Notes: generated by a model from the letters alone, not told the origin. Numbered from the stretch's first letter, positions 53,336 to 62,314 are shown. The stretch: 64,000 bases of DNA from Planococcus donghaensis (GCF_001687665.2 NZ_CP016543.2:2728001-2792000), one strand, 5' to 3'. A program made the numbers and translations.

Positions 53336-53769
53336 TATGTCTTCAATATTTCTCGAAGTCCTTCTTTATTAAACATAAGATCTTCAAGTGTGTATTCATC
53401 GAGTACCGTCAAATAAGCATGTAACGCTTTCCCTAAAACACCTCGAAGCCCGCAAACCGGTGAAATCGGGCAACGGTTCGTAGCCGGATCAAAACATTCA
53501 ACCAAGTGAAAGTCGTCTTCCATTTTTCTAACGACGGTTCCCACATTAATGTTCTGGGGAAGTTCTGCGAGACGAATCCCGCCACCTCGCCCTCTCACCG
53601 TGTGAATAAAACCTGCTTTTCCAAGCTCAAATGTCACTTTTGTTAAATGATTTTTTGATATATTGTATGCTTCTGAAATTTCTTGTATCGTTGTCAGTTT
53701 ATCTGGTTCTTTTGTGCCTAAATAAATCAACACACGTAATGAGAAATCTGTATACATGGTCAACCTCAT
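53335..53769 (-). CDS. nsrR: Nitric-oxide-sensing repressor NsrR (Rrf2 family)
   Basis: A 144-residue Rrf2-type regulator. MRLTMYTDFSLRVLIYLG opens the winged helix; NISKNHLTKV is the recognition helix and HTVRGRGGGIRLA the wing. Three cysteines in VECFDPATNRCPISPVC are the [4Fe-4S] ligands. NO destroys the cluster and relieves repression. It is divergent from hmp, which carries an NsrR-like palindrome. The ATG is preferred over a GTG three codons upstream, which lies inside the AGAGG site. Confidence 0.93.
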   Translation of the reverse strand: MRLTMYTDFSLRVLIYLGTKEPDKLTTIQEISEAYNISKNHLTKVTFELGKAGFIHTVRGRGGGIRLAELPQNINVGTVVRKMEDDFHLVECFDPATNRCPISPVCGLRGVLGKALHAYLTVLDEYTLEDLMFNKEGLREILKT

Positions 53770-53888
53770 TTTTCTCACCTCTTCTGACTGTTTATTATAG
53801 CGATTTTAGCGTTTGTTCGAAAGCAAATGAACCTCGCTGTCTTCGTTGTAGTGAATTTGAGTATAAATCACGAATAATTAAGTGAGTC

Positions 53889-53913
53889 GCCCAGAATTTG
53901 GTGGGCTTTTTTT
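53889..53913 (+). terminator. Weak terminator-like hairpin in the nsrR-hmp gap
   Basis: GCCCA pairs with TGGGC (8-base loop), followed by seven T residues. No forward gene precedes it, so it would end only a short leader or antisense transcript. Confidence 0.4.
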
Positions 53914-53919
53914 GCGTTT

Positions 53920-54010
53920 GGACAGTATTTTGTTGATTCGGACAGTATTTGTGGTCATTTGGACAGTATTCTGGAGATTTGGACAGTATTTAGAAGGAAG
54001 TCGACAGTAT
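53920..54010. repeat. Phased direct repeats GGACAGTATT
   Basis: GGACAGTATT occurs at 53920, 53940, 53961 and 53981, and a fifth, CGACAGTAT, starts at 54002. Spacing is 20, 21, 20 and 21 bases, two helical turns. Sequences between copies differ. The array lies about 65 bases before the NsrR palindrome of hmp. Confidence 0.88.
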
Positions 54011-54076
54011 CGCCATTTACTGGAAATACCTTAATGGTTGTGACACCTTTGTGAAGCTAAATGTGTCGGAAATTTA

Positions 54077-54099
54077 AAGATGTATTTTAAATATATCTT
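54077..54099. promoter_or_regulatory. NsrR operator of hmp
   Basis: A 23-bp imperfect palindrome, AAGATGTATTTT then AAATATATCTT, close to the class of B. subtilis NsrR sites (AAGATGYATTTTAAATACATCTT-like). It lies 56 bases before the hmp start. Confidence 0.85.
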
Positions 54100-54154
54100 T
54101 AAAAGGATTAAAGGCGTATAGTCAACTTATAGAAAACAAAAGGAGAGATTGACT

Positions 54155-55336
54155 ATGTTATCAGTAGAAACAAGAACAATCATTAAATCCACAGTACCGG
54201 TATTAGAACAGCACGGAGCAGCGATCACAACTGTGTTTTACAAAAACCTGTTTGAAGCGCACCCAGAACTTTTAAATATATTTAATCACGCAAATCAAAA
54301 AAAGGGTCGTCAACAAGCAGCTTTGGCAAACACGGTTTATGCCGCAGCGGTTCACATCGACAACCTAGAAGCCATTCTCCCAGCAGTTGTTCAAATCGCG
54401 AATAAGCACGTGAGCTTAGGCGTGAAACCAGAACATTATCCGATTGTTGGCGACTTCTTATTAAAAGCAATCAAAGAAGTATTGGGCGATGCAGCGACTG
54501 AGGACATTATGAATGCGTGGGAAGAAGCTTATGGCGTCATCGCCGATGCCTTTATCGGTGTTGAAAAAGACATGTATGCAAATATGGAAACTCAAGAAAA
54601 TGGTTGGAGTGTCTTTAAGGAATTCACCATTATCCGCAAAGAAAAAGAAAGTGAAAACATCACTTCTTTCTACTTAAAACCAGTAGATGGCAAAAACGTT
54701 CCTTCTTATAAGCCTGGTCAATACATTTCTGTTCGCATGGCCATTCCTGGTGAAAAGTATTTGTTTAATCGCCAATACAGCCTGTCTCAAGCAGCAGGCG
54801 AAGATGAGTTCCGTATTTCCGTTAAACGAGATGCAGACAACGACCCGAACGGACGCGTCTCTGTTTACTTGCACGATGATATGAATGTGGGCGATCGTTT
54901 TGAAGTTAGTGCTCCTGCTGGTGAATTTGTTCTTGATCCTACAAAAAATACACCTGTAGCATTTGTCAGTGGAGGTGTTGGCATTACCCCAATGATGAGT
55001 ATGTTTGAAACAGTCGCAACATCAACACCAGAACGTCCAACTGCTTTTCTTCACGCTACGCGTAATGAATCAATGCATGCTTTTGATAAAGCTATTCAAA
55101 AGCACATCGACTCTATGGAAAATGCCAGCTATAAAACACTTTACTCGGATCAACCTGAAGGCTATATCACTCGCAATGTATTAGAAAAATACGTCGATAC
55201 TACAGGTGATGTTTATGTATGTGGTCCTGTTCCTTTTATGGAAGCAATGATCAAAGAATTACGCACACTGGGCATGAAAGAAGAACAAATTCACTTTGAA
55301 TTTTTTGGCCCAGCTGTCGCTCTTCAAACTGTATAA
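54155..55336 (+). CDS. hmp: Flavohemoprotein Hmp (nitric oxide dioxygenase)
   Basis: A 393-residue protein: globin domain (about 1-140, with the proximal His in [18 protein letters not shown]), FAD-binding domain (about 150-255, with FNRQYSLS) and NAD domain (about 260-390, with [14 protein letters not shown] and [11 protein letters not shown]). It oxidises NO to nitrate using O2 and NADH. GGAGAG lies seven bases before the ATG; a TTG two codons upstream is disregarded. Expected to be derepressed when NsrR loses its cluster. Divergent from nsrR. Confidence 0.96.
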   Translation: MLSVETRTIIKSTVPVLEQHGAAITTVFYKNLFEAHPELLNIFNHANQKKGRQQAALANTVYAAAVHIDNLEAILPAVVQIANKHVSLGVKPEHYPIVGDFLLKAIKEVLGDAATEDIMNAWEEAYGVIADAFIGVEKDMYANMETQENGWSVFKEFTIIRKEKESENITSFYLKPVDGKNVPSYKPGQYISVRMAIPGEKYLFNRQYSLSQAAGEDEFRISVKRDADNDPNGRVSVYLHDDMNVGDRFEVSAPAGEFVLDPTKNTPVAFVSGGVGITPMMSMFETVATSTPERPTAFLHATRNESMHAFDKAIQKHIDSMENASYKTLYSDQPEGYITRNVLEKYVDTTGDVYVCGPVPFMEAMIKELRTLGMKEEQIHFEFFGPAVALQTV

Positions 55337-55374
55337 ATTTTCAAGGCTATCTATTTAGACATTTTTTAAATACA

Positions 55375-55406
55375 AAAATCGCTCTGCAAAAAAGCAGAGC
55401 GATTTT
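55375..55406. terminator. Bidirectional intrinsic terminator
   Basis: AAAATCGCTCTGC pairs with GCAGAGCGATTTT around an A-rich loop between convergent genes. Confidence 0.92.
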
Positions 55407-55408
55407 AT

Positions 55409-55771
55409 TTATTTTAAAAACTCTAGACGATTTCCAAACGGGTCGAAAACAAAAAAACGTTCAACGCCTTGAATACTGTCATCTTCTGTTATTTCGATAT
55501 TGTTCGCTCGTAAATGTGTTTTCATTTCCTCGTAACCCGCCACGCGAAATGCCGGATGCGCTTTTTTCGCTGGTGAGAAAGGATCTTCAACTCCTACATG
55601 CAATTGCTGATTGCCAAATCCAAACCAAGCTCCTCCCTTTCCTTTTAACGCTTCGGGCTTTTCAATTGGATTCATTCCTAAAACATCCGCATAAAACGCA
55701 CTTGCCACTTCCTCTTGTCCTGCAGGTGCCGCTACTTGAACGTGATCAATATGTAAAATAGAAAATGTCAT
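55409..55771 (-). CDS. VOC family (glyoxalase-fold) protein
   Basis: A 120-residue single-module vicinal oxygen chelate protein. IDHVQVAAPAGQEEVASAFY starts the first strand-helix unit, and FVFDPFGNRLEFL is the usual final motif with a metal Glu; QLHVGVED gives a further His. Activity unknown: dioxygenase, isomerase or fosfomycin-type roles are all possible in this family. The ATG with GGAG near is used; the longer frame is not supported. Confidence 0.85.
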   Translation of the reverse strand: MTFSILHIDHVQVAAPAGQEEVASAFYADVLGMNPIEKPEALKGKGGAWFGFGNQQLHVGVEDPFSPAKKAHPAFRVAGYEEMKTHLRANNIEITEDDSIQGVERFFVFDPFGNRLEFLK

Positions 55772-55879
55772 AACCTCACTCCTTTTCTTCAGTTTAGCCA
55801 TGCGTTTAAAAAAATTTCAACTCTCGCTTTGCAAACCTTTCCTATTTGCCGTAGCATATTTAACAAGAGGTGAACCGTA

Positions 55880-56560
55880 ATGACATTTCCGCAACAAGCC
55901 AAATATGGATTAAGTGCTCAATCTGTAGTAGTCGACCGCCTGCCACACCATGCACTTAGTCGAGATATTCCTACCATGATAGAAGAATTGAAAATGTGGT
56001 GTGACACCGATAACGCGGGTGTCGCAGTGTCTTATTTTTTTCGACAATATGCGCTCTATATAACGGCTCAATTTAGTTTACTCCATCAACAAAATGGTTA
56101 TTTTGATGTAGATTGGCGCGAATTACAATTTGACCGTGTTCATAATTACGGATTGCCCCTATTGCAAACGCATGTAAAGGCAACAACATTCAAACTTGTC
56201 CCGCCGGATAAACGATATCAAGCATTTCATGATATTCTTTATAAGCAAACTGATGAATTGGTACATGAGTTCAAAAAATACATAAAAGTTTCGTCCATCA
56301 CTTGTTGGGAAAATATTTTAGGATCTGTGTTATGGTATTATGCCAGTTTAGAGCCACGAAATCCCCGACTCGTTGCAGAAGATTTAGAGTGGCTGCTACA
56401 GCACGAAAACTGGAACCCTATTAAAACCTCTTATCTAGCTAGATTGCTCGGAAATACTTCGCTACAACAAGCTGTTTCAAAACCGCTACGAAAAACTTGT
56501 TGTCTTTATAAAGAAATGCCCGCTTTTGCGACTTGCACGTTTTGTCCAAATCCAAATTAA
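55880..56560 (+). CDS. FhuF-like iron-sulfur protein
   Basis: A 226-residue protein whose C-terminus KTCCLYKEMPAFATCTFC has the CC-x10-CxxC arrangement of FhuF, which holds a [2Fe-2S] cluster and reduces siderophore-bound Fe(III). The preceding 200 residues are only loosely like FhuF/IucA-type reductases. No siderophore or uptake genes are near and no Fur-like site is evident. GAGGTG precedes the ATG. A terminator overlaps the stop. Confidence 0.75.
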   Translation: MTFPQQAKYGLSAQSVVVDRLPHHALSRDIPTMIEELKMWCDTDNAGVAVSYFFRQYALYITAQFSLLHQQNGYFDVDWRELQFDRVHNYGLPLLQTHVKATTFKLVPPDKRYQAFHDILYKQTDELVHEFKKYIKVSSITCWENILGSVLWYYASLEPRNPRLVAEDLEWLLQHENWNPIKTSYLARLLGNTSLQQAVSKPLRKTCCLYKEMPAFATCTFCPNPN

Positions 56561-56588
56561 AACACCTCAGCATTTTGCTGAGGTGTTT
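56560..56588. terminator. Bidirectional intrinsic terminator
   Basis: AAACACCTCAGCA pairs with its perfect complement around TTT. Confidence 0.92.
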
Positions 56589-56590
56589 GT

Positions 56591-57415
56591 TTATACTTCA
56601 AATACTTCGTGTAAAATTTTGCCCGGATCGTTGTTCATTAAGTTTTTGTACACGCAGCTTTTAGGTTTCTCATGAAGTGTTTTCGCAAATGACTTGGCGT
56701 GATCTGCTTCTCCAACTACATGAATCTCTTCCCATTTGCGTTCTTTTTTCAACTTCTCCATTTTACTACCCATGTCTTTATAGAAACGCTCTAAGTTTTC
56801 TTTCAGTCGGTGGTCTAATTCATCAGAAGGACTACCTCCACCACCACCGGTAACTGTGCTACCTGCACCAACACCTACTCGCCCCGAACTACGCGCGCCT
56901 TTTTGTTCAGTCCATACCTCTAATCCTGAGTCAAACTCATAAAAGAATTCTTCATTGATAATTCCCATAGATGTATCAATGACACGAATGCCTTTAAAGC
57001 CAGGTAAAACGATTCCAGCGTATGGATAAGCTTTATACATATAGCGAAGCTCTTCTAGCTCCGGTTTGTTTTCCCAGTGGAAACTCGTTTTTACTGGTAC
57101 TTGCACATAATGCACGGACCAAAGATCATTATGCTCGGATGCAAAAATAACGACACCTTTATGAAGTTCGTTTTGATTGTCTAAAATTTCTTTTTCCACT
57201 TTTTTTCGTAAGTTTTTATAGGCTTCCATTTCTTTTTCATTATTTGAAGCTTTTAAATATTCGTCTAATCGTTTTAAACCATTTTTAAGATGGATCTTCC
57301 ATGCCCCATTTTGGGCATTCAAATCAGCTGGATTGGTATTCAAATATACACTTAACACGCAACGGTCTGGACATTCAAAACTTTTCAATTCCTGAATCTT
57401 GTCGTATAAGGTCAT
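56591..57415 (-). CDS. VLRF1/aeRF1-type bacterial release-factor-like protein
   Basis: A 274-residue protein resembling the bacterial branch of archaeo-eukaryotic release factor folds (baeRF/VLRF1). The N-terminal half has RCVLSVYLNTNP and a helical region; LWSVHYVQVP and AGIVLPGFKGIRVIDTSMG mark the middle. At about residues 185-200 is a Gly-rich loop, GAGSTVTGGGGGSP, at the position of the GGQ loop, then a helical region and the end IHVVGEADHAKSFAKTLHE. In related factors this loop enters the ribosomal peptidyl centre; here Gln is missing. A sigma-B-like promoter lies upstream. AGGAGG precedes the ATG. Confidence 0.7.
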   Translation of the reverse strand: MTLYDKIQELKSFECPDRCVLSVYLNTNPADLNAQNGAWKIHLKNGLKRLDEYLKASNNEKEMEAYKNLRKKVEKEILDNQNELHKGVVIFASEHNDLWSVHYVQVPVKTSFHWENKPELEELRYMYKAYPYAGIVLPGFKGIRVIDTSMGIINEEFFYEFDSGLEVWTEQKGARSSGRVGVGAGSTVTGGGGGSPSDELDHRLKENLERFYKDMGSKMEKLKKERKWEEIHVVGEADHAKSFAKTLHEKPKSCVYKNLMNNDPGKILHEVFEV

Positions 57416-57455
57416 TTAATCATCCTCCTCTTTGTATTCCATCATCACTATCTGA

Positions 57456-57480
57456 TTACCCTCAAGGAGTTAATTTAAAC
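57456..57480 (-). promoter_or_regulatory. Sigma-B-like promoter of the release-factor-like gene
   Basis: Reverse strand GTTTAA, 13 bases, GGGTAA: full consensus match at both boxes. Confidence 0.7.
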
Positions 57481-57511
57481 GAATTTTCCGAACCTTTATT
57501 ATGAATCTGAT

Positions 57512-57536
57512 GTTTAAACCCTCGCATCAGTGGTAA
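57512..57536 (+). promoter_or_regulatory. Possible sigma-B-like promoter of the DUF3243 gene
   Basis: GTTTAA, 13 bases, TGGTAA; the -35 is perfect, the -10 less so. Confidence 0.45.
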
Positions 57537-57578
57537 ATAAACATTGTATAGAAAAATCACAAGGGAGTTGGCGAAGAA

Positions 57579-57890
57579 ATGGAAAACATCAATAAACAAG
57601 TTGAAGAAAAGCTATCAAACACAGATGAGCAGAAAAAAGAACAGATTTTAGCGGATTTTTCCGTATTCATTAATTACTTAAGTGAAAAAGTAGAGTTAGG
57701 CGAAAAAATGGGATTAAGCGAAGAGCGCATAGCGCAATTAGCAGAAAAAGTTGCATCTCATCTTGCGAAAAAAGAAGAGCCTAAAAACAGTGAAGAATAC
57801 TTGCTACAGCGTTTATGGCAGGTTGGCGATAAAGACCAACAACACATGTTAGCGCATATGTTAGTAAAATTAGCTAAAGACCAAAACTAA
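57579..57890 (+). CDS. DUF3243 domain protein (YmfJ-like)
   Basis: The 103-residue helical protein has the DUF3243 core FSVFINYLSEKVELGEKMGLSEERIA and the C-terminal LLQRLWQVGDKDQQHMLAHMLVKLAK, both as in B. subtilis YmfJ. Compared with YmfJ (85 residues) it has an N-terminal extension. Function unknown. GGGAG precedes the ATG. Strong terminator behind. Confidence 0.9.
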   Translation: MENINKQVEEKLSNTDEQKKEQILADFSVFINYLSEKVELGEKMGLSEERIAQLAEKVASHLAKKEEPKNSEEYLLQRLWQVGDKDQQHMLAHMLVKLAKDQN

Positions 57891-57898
57891 ATCCAAAC

Positions 57899-57938
57899 AA
57901 AAGAGGTTGTGGAATGAATTCATTCCACAACCTCTTTT
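57899..57938 (+). terminator. Intrinsic terminator
   Basis: AAAAGAGGTTGTGGAATG pairs with its perfect complement around AATT; T residues follow. Confidence 0.92.
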
Positions 57939-58062
57939 ATTTATTTTGCTAGAAATGGGTCTTCGAAAAGCACCAAAGTTAACTCCATTCGGTAAAAATT
58001 CCTATACAATAAAGACGATACCAATTGCAGTAATTATCTAGCTAATAAAGGAGCGTTTAAAA

Positions 58063-58710
58063 ATGAAAAGGCAACTCATGTTTGGGTCGATTGTCGGTGT
58101 GTTGTTGGTAATAGTTCTTCAATCAATTGATTTTATCAACATCCCAGCTTTGCAGCATTATCAATTTTCACGGTTTATTTTCTTAGCTGTTTTCGGCATA
58201 CTGGTGTGGTCGATTGTCGGTGTCTTCAAAAAAATCTTCGTCCCTATAATCATTCTAGTGGTCGGCATCGGCCTGGTGAATCTTGCATTCCATGTATTTG
58301 AAGTCGAATTAAACTACTATGTGTTCCAGGACGAACGCAATGAAATGATCGATCAGCTATTGTCTGGAGAAATCCAGAAAGAAGATTCGACTCAGTCAGG
58401 ATTTGCTTTTTATTACACACCTCCAGAATATACATTAGCCAATAGAGATTCCTTTATTGACGCGCGCATGTACTCAGAAGAAAAGCATTTCATTTTTTTC
58501 CAAACAGCTACGCCACGCTTTCTAGACTTTATCGGCTTAACGGAAGGCTTTGTCTACTCTTCTACAGGAACATATCCGACCATGTCCGAGTTGGACACTT
58601 CTTATACCTACCGGAAAATCAATGACCATTGGTATTTTGTTTCGAGTGATAGCAAACGCTTTAAAAATTCTTGCTACATAATATGCGAACCACCCGAAAC
58701 TGCTTATTAA
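58063..58710 (+). CDS. Membrane protein of unknown function
   Basis: A 215-residue protein with three hydrophobic helices in the first 90 residues (about 6-25, 35-55, 60-82), then a soluble, mainly extracellular domain of about 120 residues with a Tyr/Phe-rich composition and a single Cys pair near the end (NSCYIICEPPE). AAAGGAG precedes the ATG by about 10 bases. I do not recognise the family. Confidence 0.7.
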   Translation: MKRQLMFGSIVGVLLVIVLQSIDFINIPALQHYQFSRFIFLAVFGILVWSIVGVFKKIFVPIIILVVGIGLVNLAFHVFEVELNYYVFQDERNEMIDQLLSGEIQKEDSTQSGFAFYYTPPEYTLANRDSFIDARMYSEEKHFIFFQTATPRFLDFIGLTEGFVYSSTGTYPTMSELDTSYTYRKINDHWYFVSSDSKRFKNSCYIICEPPETAY

Positions 58711-58811
58711 TGAAAACTTTCAACCAACTGACACGCAACGTTAACATTGTTCGCCAATTCTACGTGAGCATGTCATGCATTCTGTCTAAAAAAGATGTTT
58801 TGTAGACAAGC

Positions 58812-58844
58812 AAAAAGACCTTCCTCAATAGGAAGGTCTTTTTT
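58812..58844. terminator. Bidirectional terminator overlapping the MFS gene end
   Basis: AAAAAGACCTTCCT pairs with AGGAAGGTCTTTTT around CAAT. The last codons and TGA stop of the reverse MFS gene lie inside it. Confidence 0.9.
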
Positions 58845-60093
58845 CGTATAGTTTAAACATTAGCAAATACACAAATCCACTCGCAATCGCAAGAATACCA
58901 AGTATGCCAAATGTCCACGAAAAACCAAACCAAGCAGTCATGGGAATGGAGATTGGCGCAATCATACGACCGATGGTATACCGCATACTTGCAGCAGCAA
59001 AATATTGGCCGCGCATATCTTCAGGTGCTAGTTTCGAGATGAAACTTTGCTGAAGACCTACAACCATCAACTCTGCAAACGTGAAGATCGCCATCGCTAC
59101 AACAAATAGCCAAAACCATGAAGTTAATGGGAATAACCACATCGCCAGTCCGTAGAAAGCAGCTGAAGCAAAGAAAACCCATTTCTCTGGAAATTTCGTC
59201 ATCCATCTCGTCACAACTACAGTTAGTAATGCTACAAACAATCCATTTTCAGCAAGCAAAAGTCCAAAAGACGTTTCACCAGTAACAAACCATTCCTTAT
59301 CAAATAACGTCGCGATGGTTTGACTATCAATTGTTTCTTTTAAGTAAATCGGGATTAACAAATCCAACTGCATAAAGGTTTGAGCACCCATAATCCCCGC
59401 AATGATGAATAGCAAAAATAGACGATCTTTAAAGATTAAACCATACTCTTTAAATTGCTTTGAAATTGCGCCAACCCAGCCTACCGTTGTTTGGGACTGC
59501 CATTTATCAACCATGACTTGTGATAAAGTTTCTTTGGTCAACAGTTTTAACACTAAACCAAGCAACATTGAAATAACCGTCACGACAAGCAATAATTCAA
59601 ATCGGTATGAAAAGAAAAGTACCGCACCAAAAAGTGGTCCTACTACGACGGCAATGTTTAATGTTGTGTAAAAAATAGCAAACACATCACTGCGGTATTT
59701 TTCTGGTACGACATCTGCAATCATTGCCTGACTGGCCGGCCAGTATAATGAGCCACACATTCCGGCAAGTGTAAACGCCACAAACCCTAGTTCCGGAGAT
59801 TGCATCCACGGTGAATTAGCAAAAGCAAATAGGAGAAACGCAAATCCTTGTGCAACAGAAGCGACGACAAGCATACGCTTTCGGCCAAACCGATCTGCGC
59901 AGTATCCACCGACCAAATTCGCTGCGACAGAAAAAACTTGTGAAATTACAAGTAACAGTCCTGCAGTTCCTTTGCCGAACTCTTCAGCAAAATAAATCGC
60001 TAAAAACGGGAACACCATCCAATAACTTGTATTCATGAAAAATTCGCCTACTAAACGAACTTGTAAACTTCGATCCCAATCCCTCAATCTCAT
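58825..60093 (-). CDS. MFS transporter
   Basis: A 422-residue protein with 12 predicted helices. The MFS loop motif GGYCADRFGRKRML follows helix 2 (about residues 62-75). The central loop is about residues 190-220. Drug-exporter-like architecture (MdtH/YttB-type), but substrate unknown. The GGGGAA site precedes the ATG. The stop codon lies within the downstream hairpin. Confidence 0.88.
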   Translation of the reverse strand: MRLRDWDRSLQVRLVGEFFMNTSYWMVFPFLAIYFAEEFGKGTAGLLLVISQVFSVAANLVGGYCADRFGRKRMLVVASVAQGFAFLLFAFANSPWMQSPELGFVAFTLAGMCGSLYWPASQAMIADVVPEKYRSDVFAIFYTTLNIAVVVGPLFGAVLFFSYRFELLLVVTVISMLLGLVLKLLTKETLSQVMVDKWQSQTTVGWVGAISKQFKEYGLIFKDRLFLLFIIAGIMGAQTFMQLDLLIPIYLKETIDSQTIATLFDKEWFVTGETSFGLLLAENGLFVALLTVVVTRWMTKFPEKWVFFASAAFYGLAMWLFPLTSWFWLFVVAMAIFTFAELMVVGLQQSFISKLAPEDMRGQYFAAASMRYTIGRMIAPISIPMTAWFGFSWTFGILGILAIASGFVYLLMFKLYEKRPSY

Positions 60094-60144
60094 TTCTAGT
60101 TCCCCGCGTTCTTCTCTATGTCATATCTGGTTTTTACAGAGGTG

Positions 60145-62271
60145 CTATTCCATCATTTCTAATAATTTATAGCTTATGCAAATATCGATCATTAAGTCTT
60201 TTCTTTCTTTTGCAAATTGAATAGAAATCCGGTCTTTGTCTCGTTCGACAATTTTTCCTGCCCCAAAAACGCGGTGACGAACGTGAACACCTTCACGCAA
60301 AGCCTCTTCAGTGTGAATCGCATTTGGGTTATCCGGAACCTTTACTTTAATAGGCGTTTTAGCCACATGACTTTGCGTTGTAGCTAGTCTTTTTTCGGGA
60401 ACAATCAACTTTCTTACTTCTCCGACAAAGCGTGATTCATTGCCATGACTAATGAGTTCTAAATGCATTTTTGCTCTAGTCATACCTACATAAAACAAAC
60501 GACGTGCTTCTTCTAATAAATCGGGAGTTTCTGCGTCTTCTTCCGTAGGAATTACGCCTTCTACCAAATCAATCATATACACTCGTTCAAATTCCAAGCC
60601 TTTTGAGCTGTGGAAAGTAGACAAAGTCAACATATCGTCCGTTTTTTCTTTTTTAGCTTGCTGTGTGACTTGCTCTAATTGCTTAAGGCGTTTTGCGAAT
60701 GCCATCATTGAGTCAAGCGGTTCCGCGATTTGCTCTAAAGTAGTGAGGATTTGTGCCAAGTACGTCATTTTCATACCAAATTTTTCAGCACGACTAGCGA
60801 GCATTTGGTCATAACCCATTTCCCCACGAATGGTTCGAATCACTTTTAATGGTTTCATGCCATTTAATGCATCAAACCATTTTTTTTGCTCAGCCAAAAT
60901 TTTAAGTTGGTAGTCTTTTAACGTGATGGTTAAGTTGATGTCATCAAAGGCATGCTCGCCTGTTGGTTTCATCCGACTTAACATTTTTAGCTGGCTGCCT
61001 GACCAATACGCATTGGTTTTAGAAGCCACTTTCGAATAAATATCAATGCGTTCCGGCTTTAAACTAAAACGCATAAAGTTCAGTATATCTTCTACAATCC
61101 AATGCGAAAAAAAGCGATTATCGGAATCCTTCATATAAAACGGAATGCCTAGACGTTCAAGTTCACTCATTAACAAAGTTGATGACGAGTTATTGCGATA
61201 CAAAATAGCCACATCGCCGTACTCTGTCAATTCTTTGAGTTCTTTTAATACGTATTTAAATTGCGCGTCTTCTGAACTTAAGCGTTTCAAGACAATCGGA
61301 TCGCCTTCACTTTGTTTCGTGAACATGTTTTTATCGTGACGTTTTTTGTTGGTTTTAATAAACGCATTCGCAGTCTGAACAATGTTCTGAGAGGAACGAT
61401 AATTACGCTCCATTTTCATAATATAGGCATCGGGATAAACTGTTCTAAACTTCAATAAATACGTAGGTTCAGCTGCTCTCCACGTATAAATTGATTGATC
61501 ATCATCTGCTACAACACACAAGTTTTTATGGCGTGCGACTAACTTTTCCACAATGGCATGTTGAATTTGTGAAGTATCCTGACTTTCATCTGTCATGACG
61601 TAATCCCAACGTCCTTGGTATTTCACTAATAAGCTTTTGTCTTTTTCTAATGCTTCGTAGGCGAGTGACAGCATATCATCAAAGTCCACTAACCTTACGT
61701 CATAGTTTTCTTTAAAAGCTTCATACGTTTTTAATATTTCGATTCCACCAGGAAAAGGCTCTTTTAGTTTGGCCCACTGCTTTCTTGGCAACATTTTATT
61801 CTTTACGTAACTAATGAACGATATCAACTCTTCTAATTGATCGTCTGTAATTGGCTCATCGTTTTCCGTACGGTACATTTCCCGAAGCAACTTTTTCTTA
61901 TGAAGACCATTTGCTTCATTGCCTTCAATCATGATGTAACGTGAGCCCGAAAAATAATCGCGAGTAATTTGAAAAGCTAGACTATGAATCGTTGAGAAAT
62001 CAATTGGTTGTAGTGAAGGAAAAAAACGTTTGTAACGCTCTAGCATGTCGTTAGCTGAAGCTTTGCTAAACGTAATCGCTTTGATGCGTGACGGCGATAC
62101 TCCTTTTTCCTCGATTAAATATCCAATTCTCATGATCATCGTGGTTGTTTTTCCAGATCCAGGGCATGCGAGTAGTAATAGTGGTCCTTCTGTACGCTCA
62201 ACCGCTTTTCGTTGAATTTTATTTAATTGAACTCCAAGTTCCTGTTTTTTGCGTTCAAAGAATTGGCTCAT
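60145..62271 (-). CDS. UvrD/PcrA-like DNA helicase (YjcD-like)
   Basis: A 708-residue superfamily 1A ATP-dependent helicase. Motifs in order: KIQRKAVERTEGPLLLLACPGSGKTTT-type Q motif and Walker A, ITFSKASANDM (Ia), VMTDESQDTS (II), VADDDQSIYTWR (III), ERNYRSSQNIV (IV), LSTFHSSKGLEFERV (V) and LFYVGMTRAK (VI). It resembles B. subtilis YjcD, a paralogue of PcrA. Role: unwinding of DNA in repair or replication conflicts. The ATG nine bases after GGAG is preferred to an ATG six codons earlier that overlaps that site. Its C-terminal region with REGVHVRHRVFGAGKIVE resembles PcrA tail domains (UvrD-tudor). Confidence 0.9.
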   Translation of the reverse strand: MSQFFERKKQELGVQLNKIQRKAVERTEGPLLLLACPGSGKTTTMIMRIGYLIEEKGVSPSRIKAITFSKASANDMLERYKRFFPSLQPIDFSTIHSLAFQITRDYFSGSRYIMIEGNEANGLHKKKLLREMYRTENDEPITDDQLEELISFISYVKNKMLPRKQWAKLKEPFPGGIEILKTYEAFKENYDVRLVDFDDMLSLAYEALEKDKSLLVKYQGRWDYVMTDESQDTSQIQHAIVEKLVARHKNLCVVADDDQSIYTWRAAEPTYLLKFRTVYPDAYIMKMERNYRSSQNIVQTANAFIKTNKKRHDKNMFTKQSEGDPIVLKRLSSEDAQFKYVLKELKELTEYGDVAILYRNNSSSTLLMSELERLGIPFYMKDSDNRFFSHWIVEDILNFMRFSLKPERIDIYSKVASKTNAYWSGSQLKMLSRMKPTGEHAFDDINLTITLKDYQLKILAEQKKWFDALNGMKPLKVIRTIRGEMGYDQMLASRAEKFGMKMTYLAQILTTLEQIAEPLDSMMAFAKRLKQLEQVTQQAKKEKTDDMLTLSTFHSSKGLEFERVYMIDLVEGVIPTEEDAETPDLLEEARRLFYVGMTRAKMHLELISHGNESRFVGEVRKLIVPEKRLATTQSHVAKTPIKVKVPDNPNAIHTEEALREGVHVRHRVFGAGKIVERDKDRISIQFAKERKDLMIDICISYKLLEMME

Positions 62272-62314
62272 AATAAGAGACTCCTTCATTTTTTCAATAC
62301 TTCTATATTAACAC

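Noticed and set aside
53920..54010. CRISPR array
   Set aside because: Repeats are only 9-10 bases with about 10-base gaps, far too short for repeat-spacer units, and no cas gene is present.
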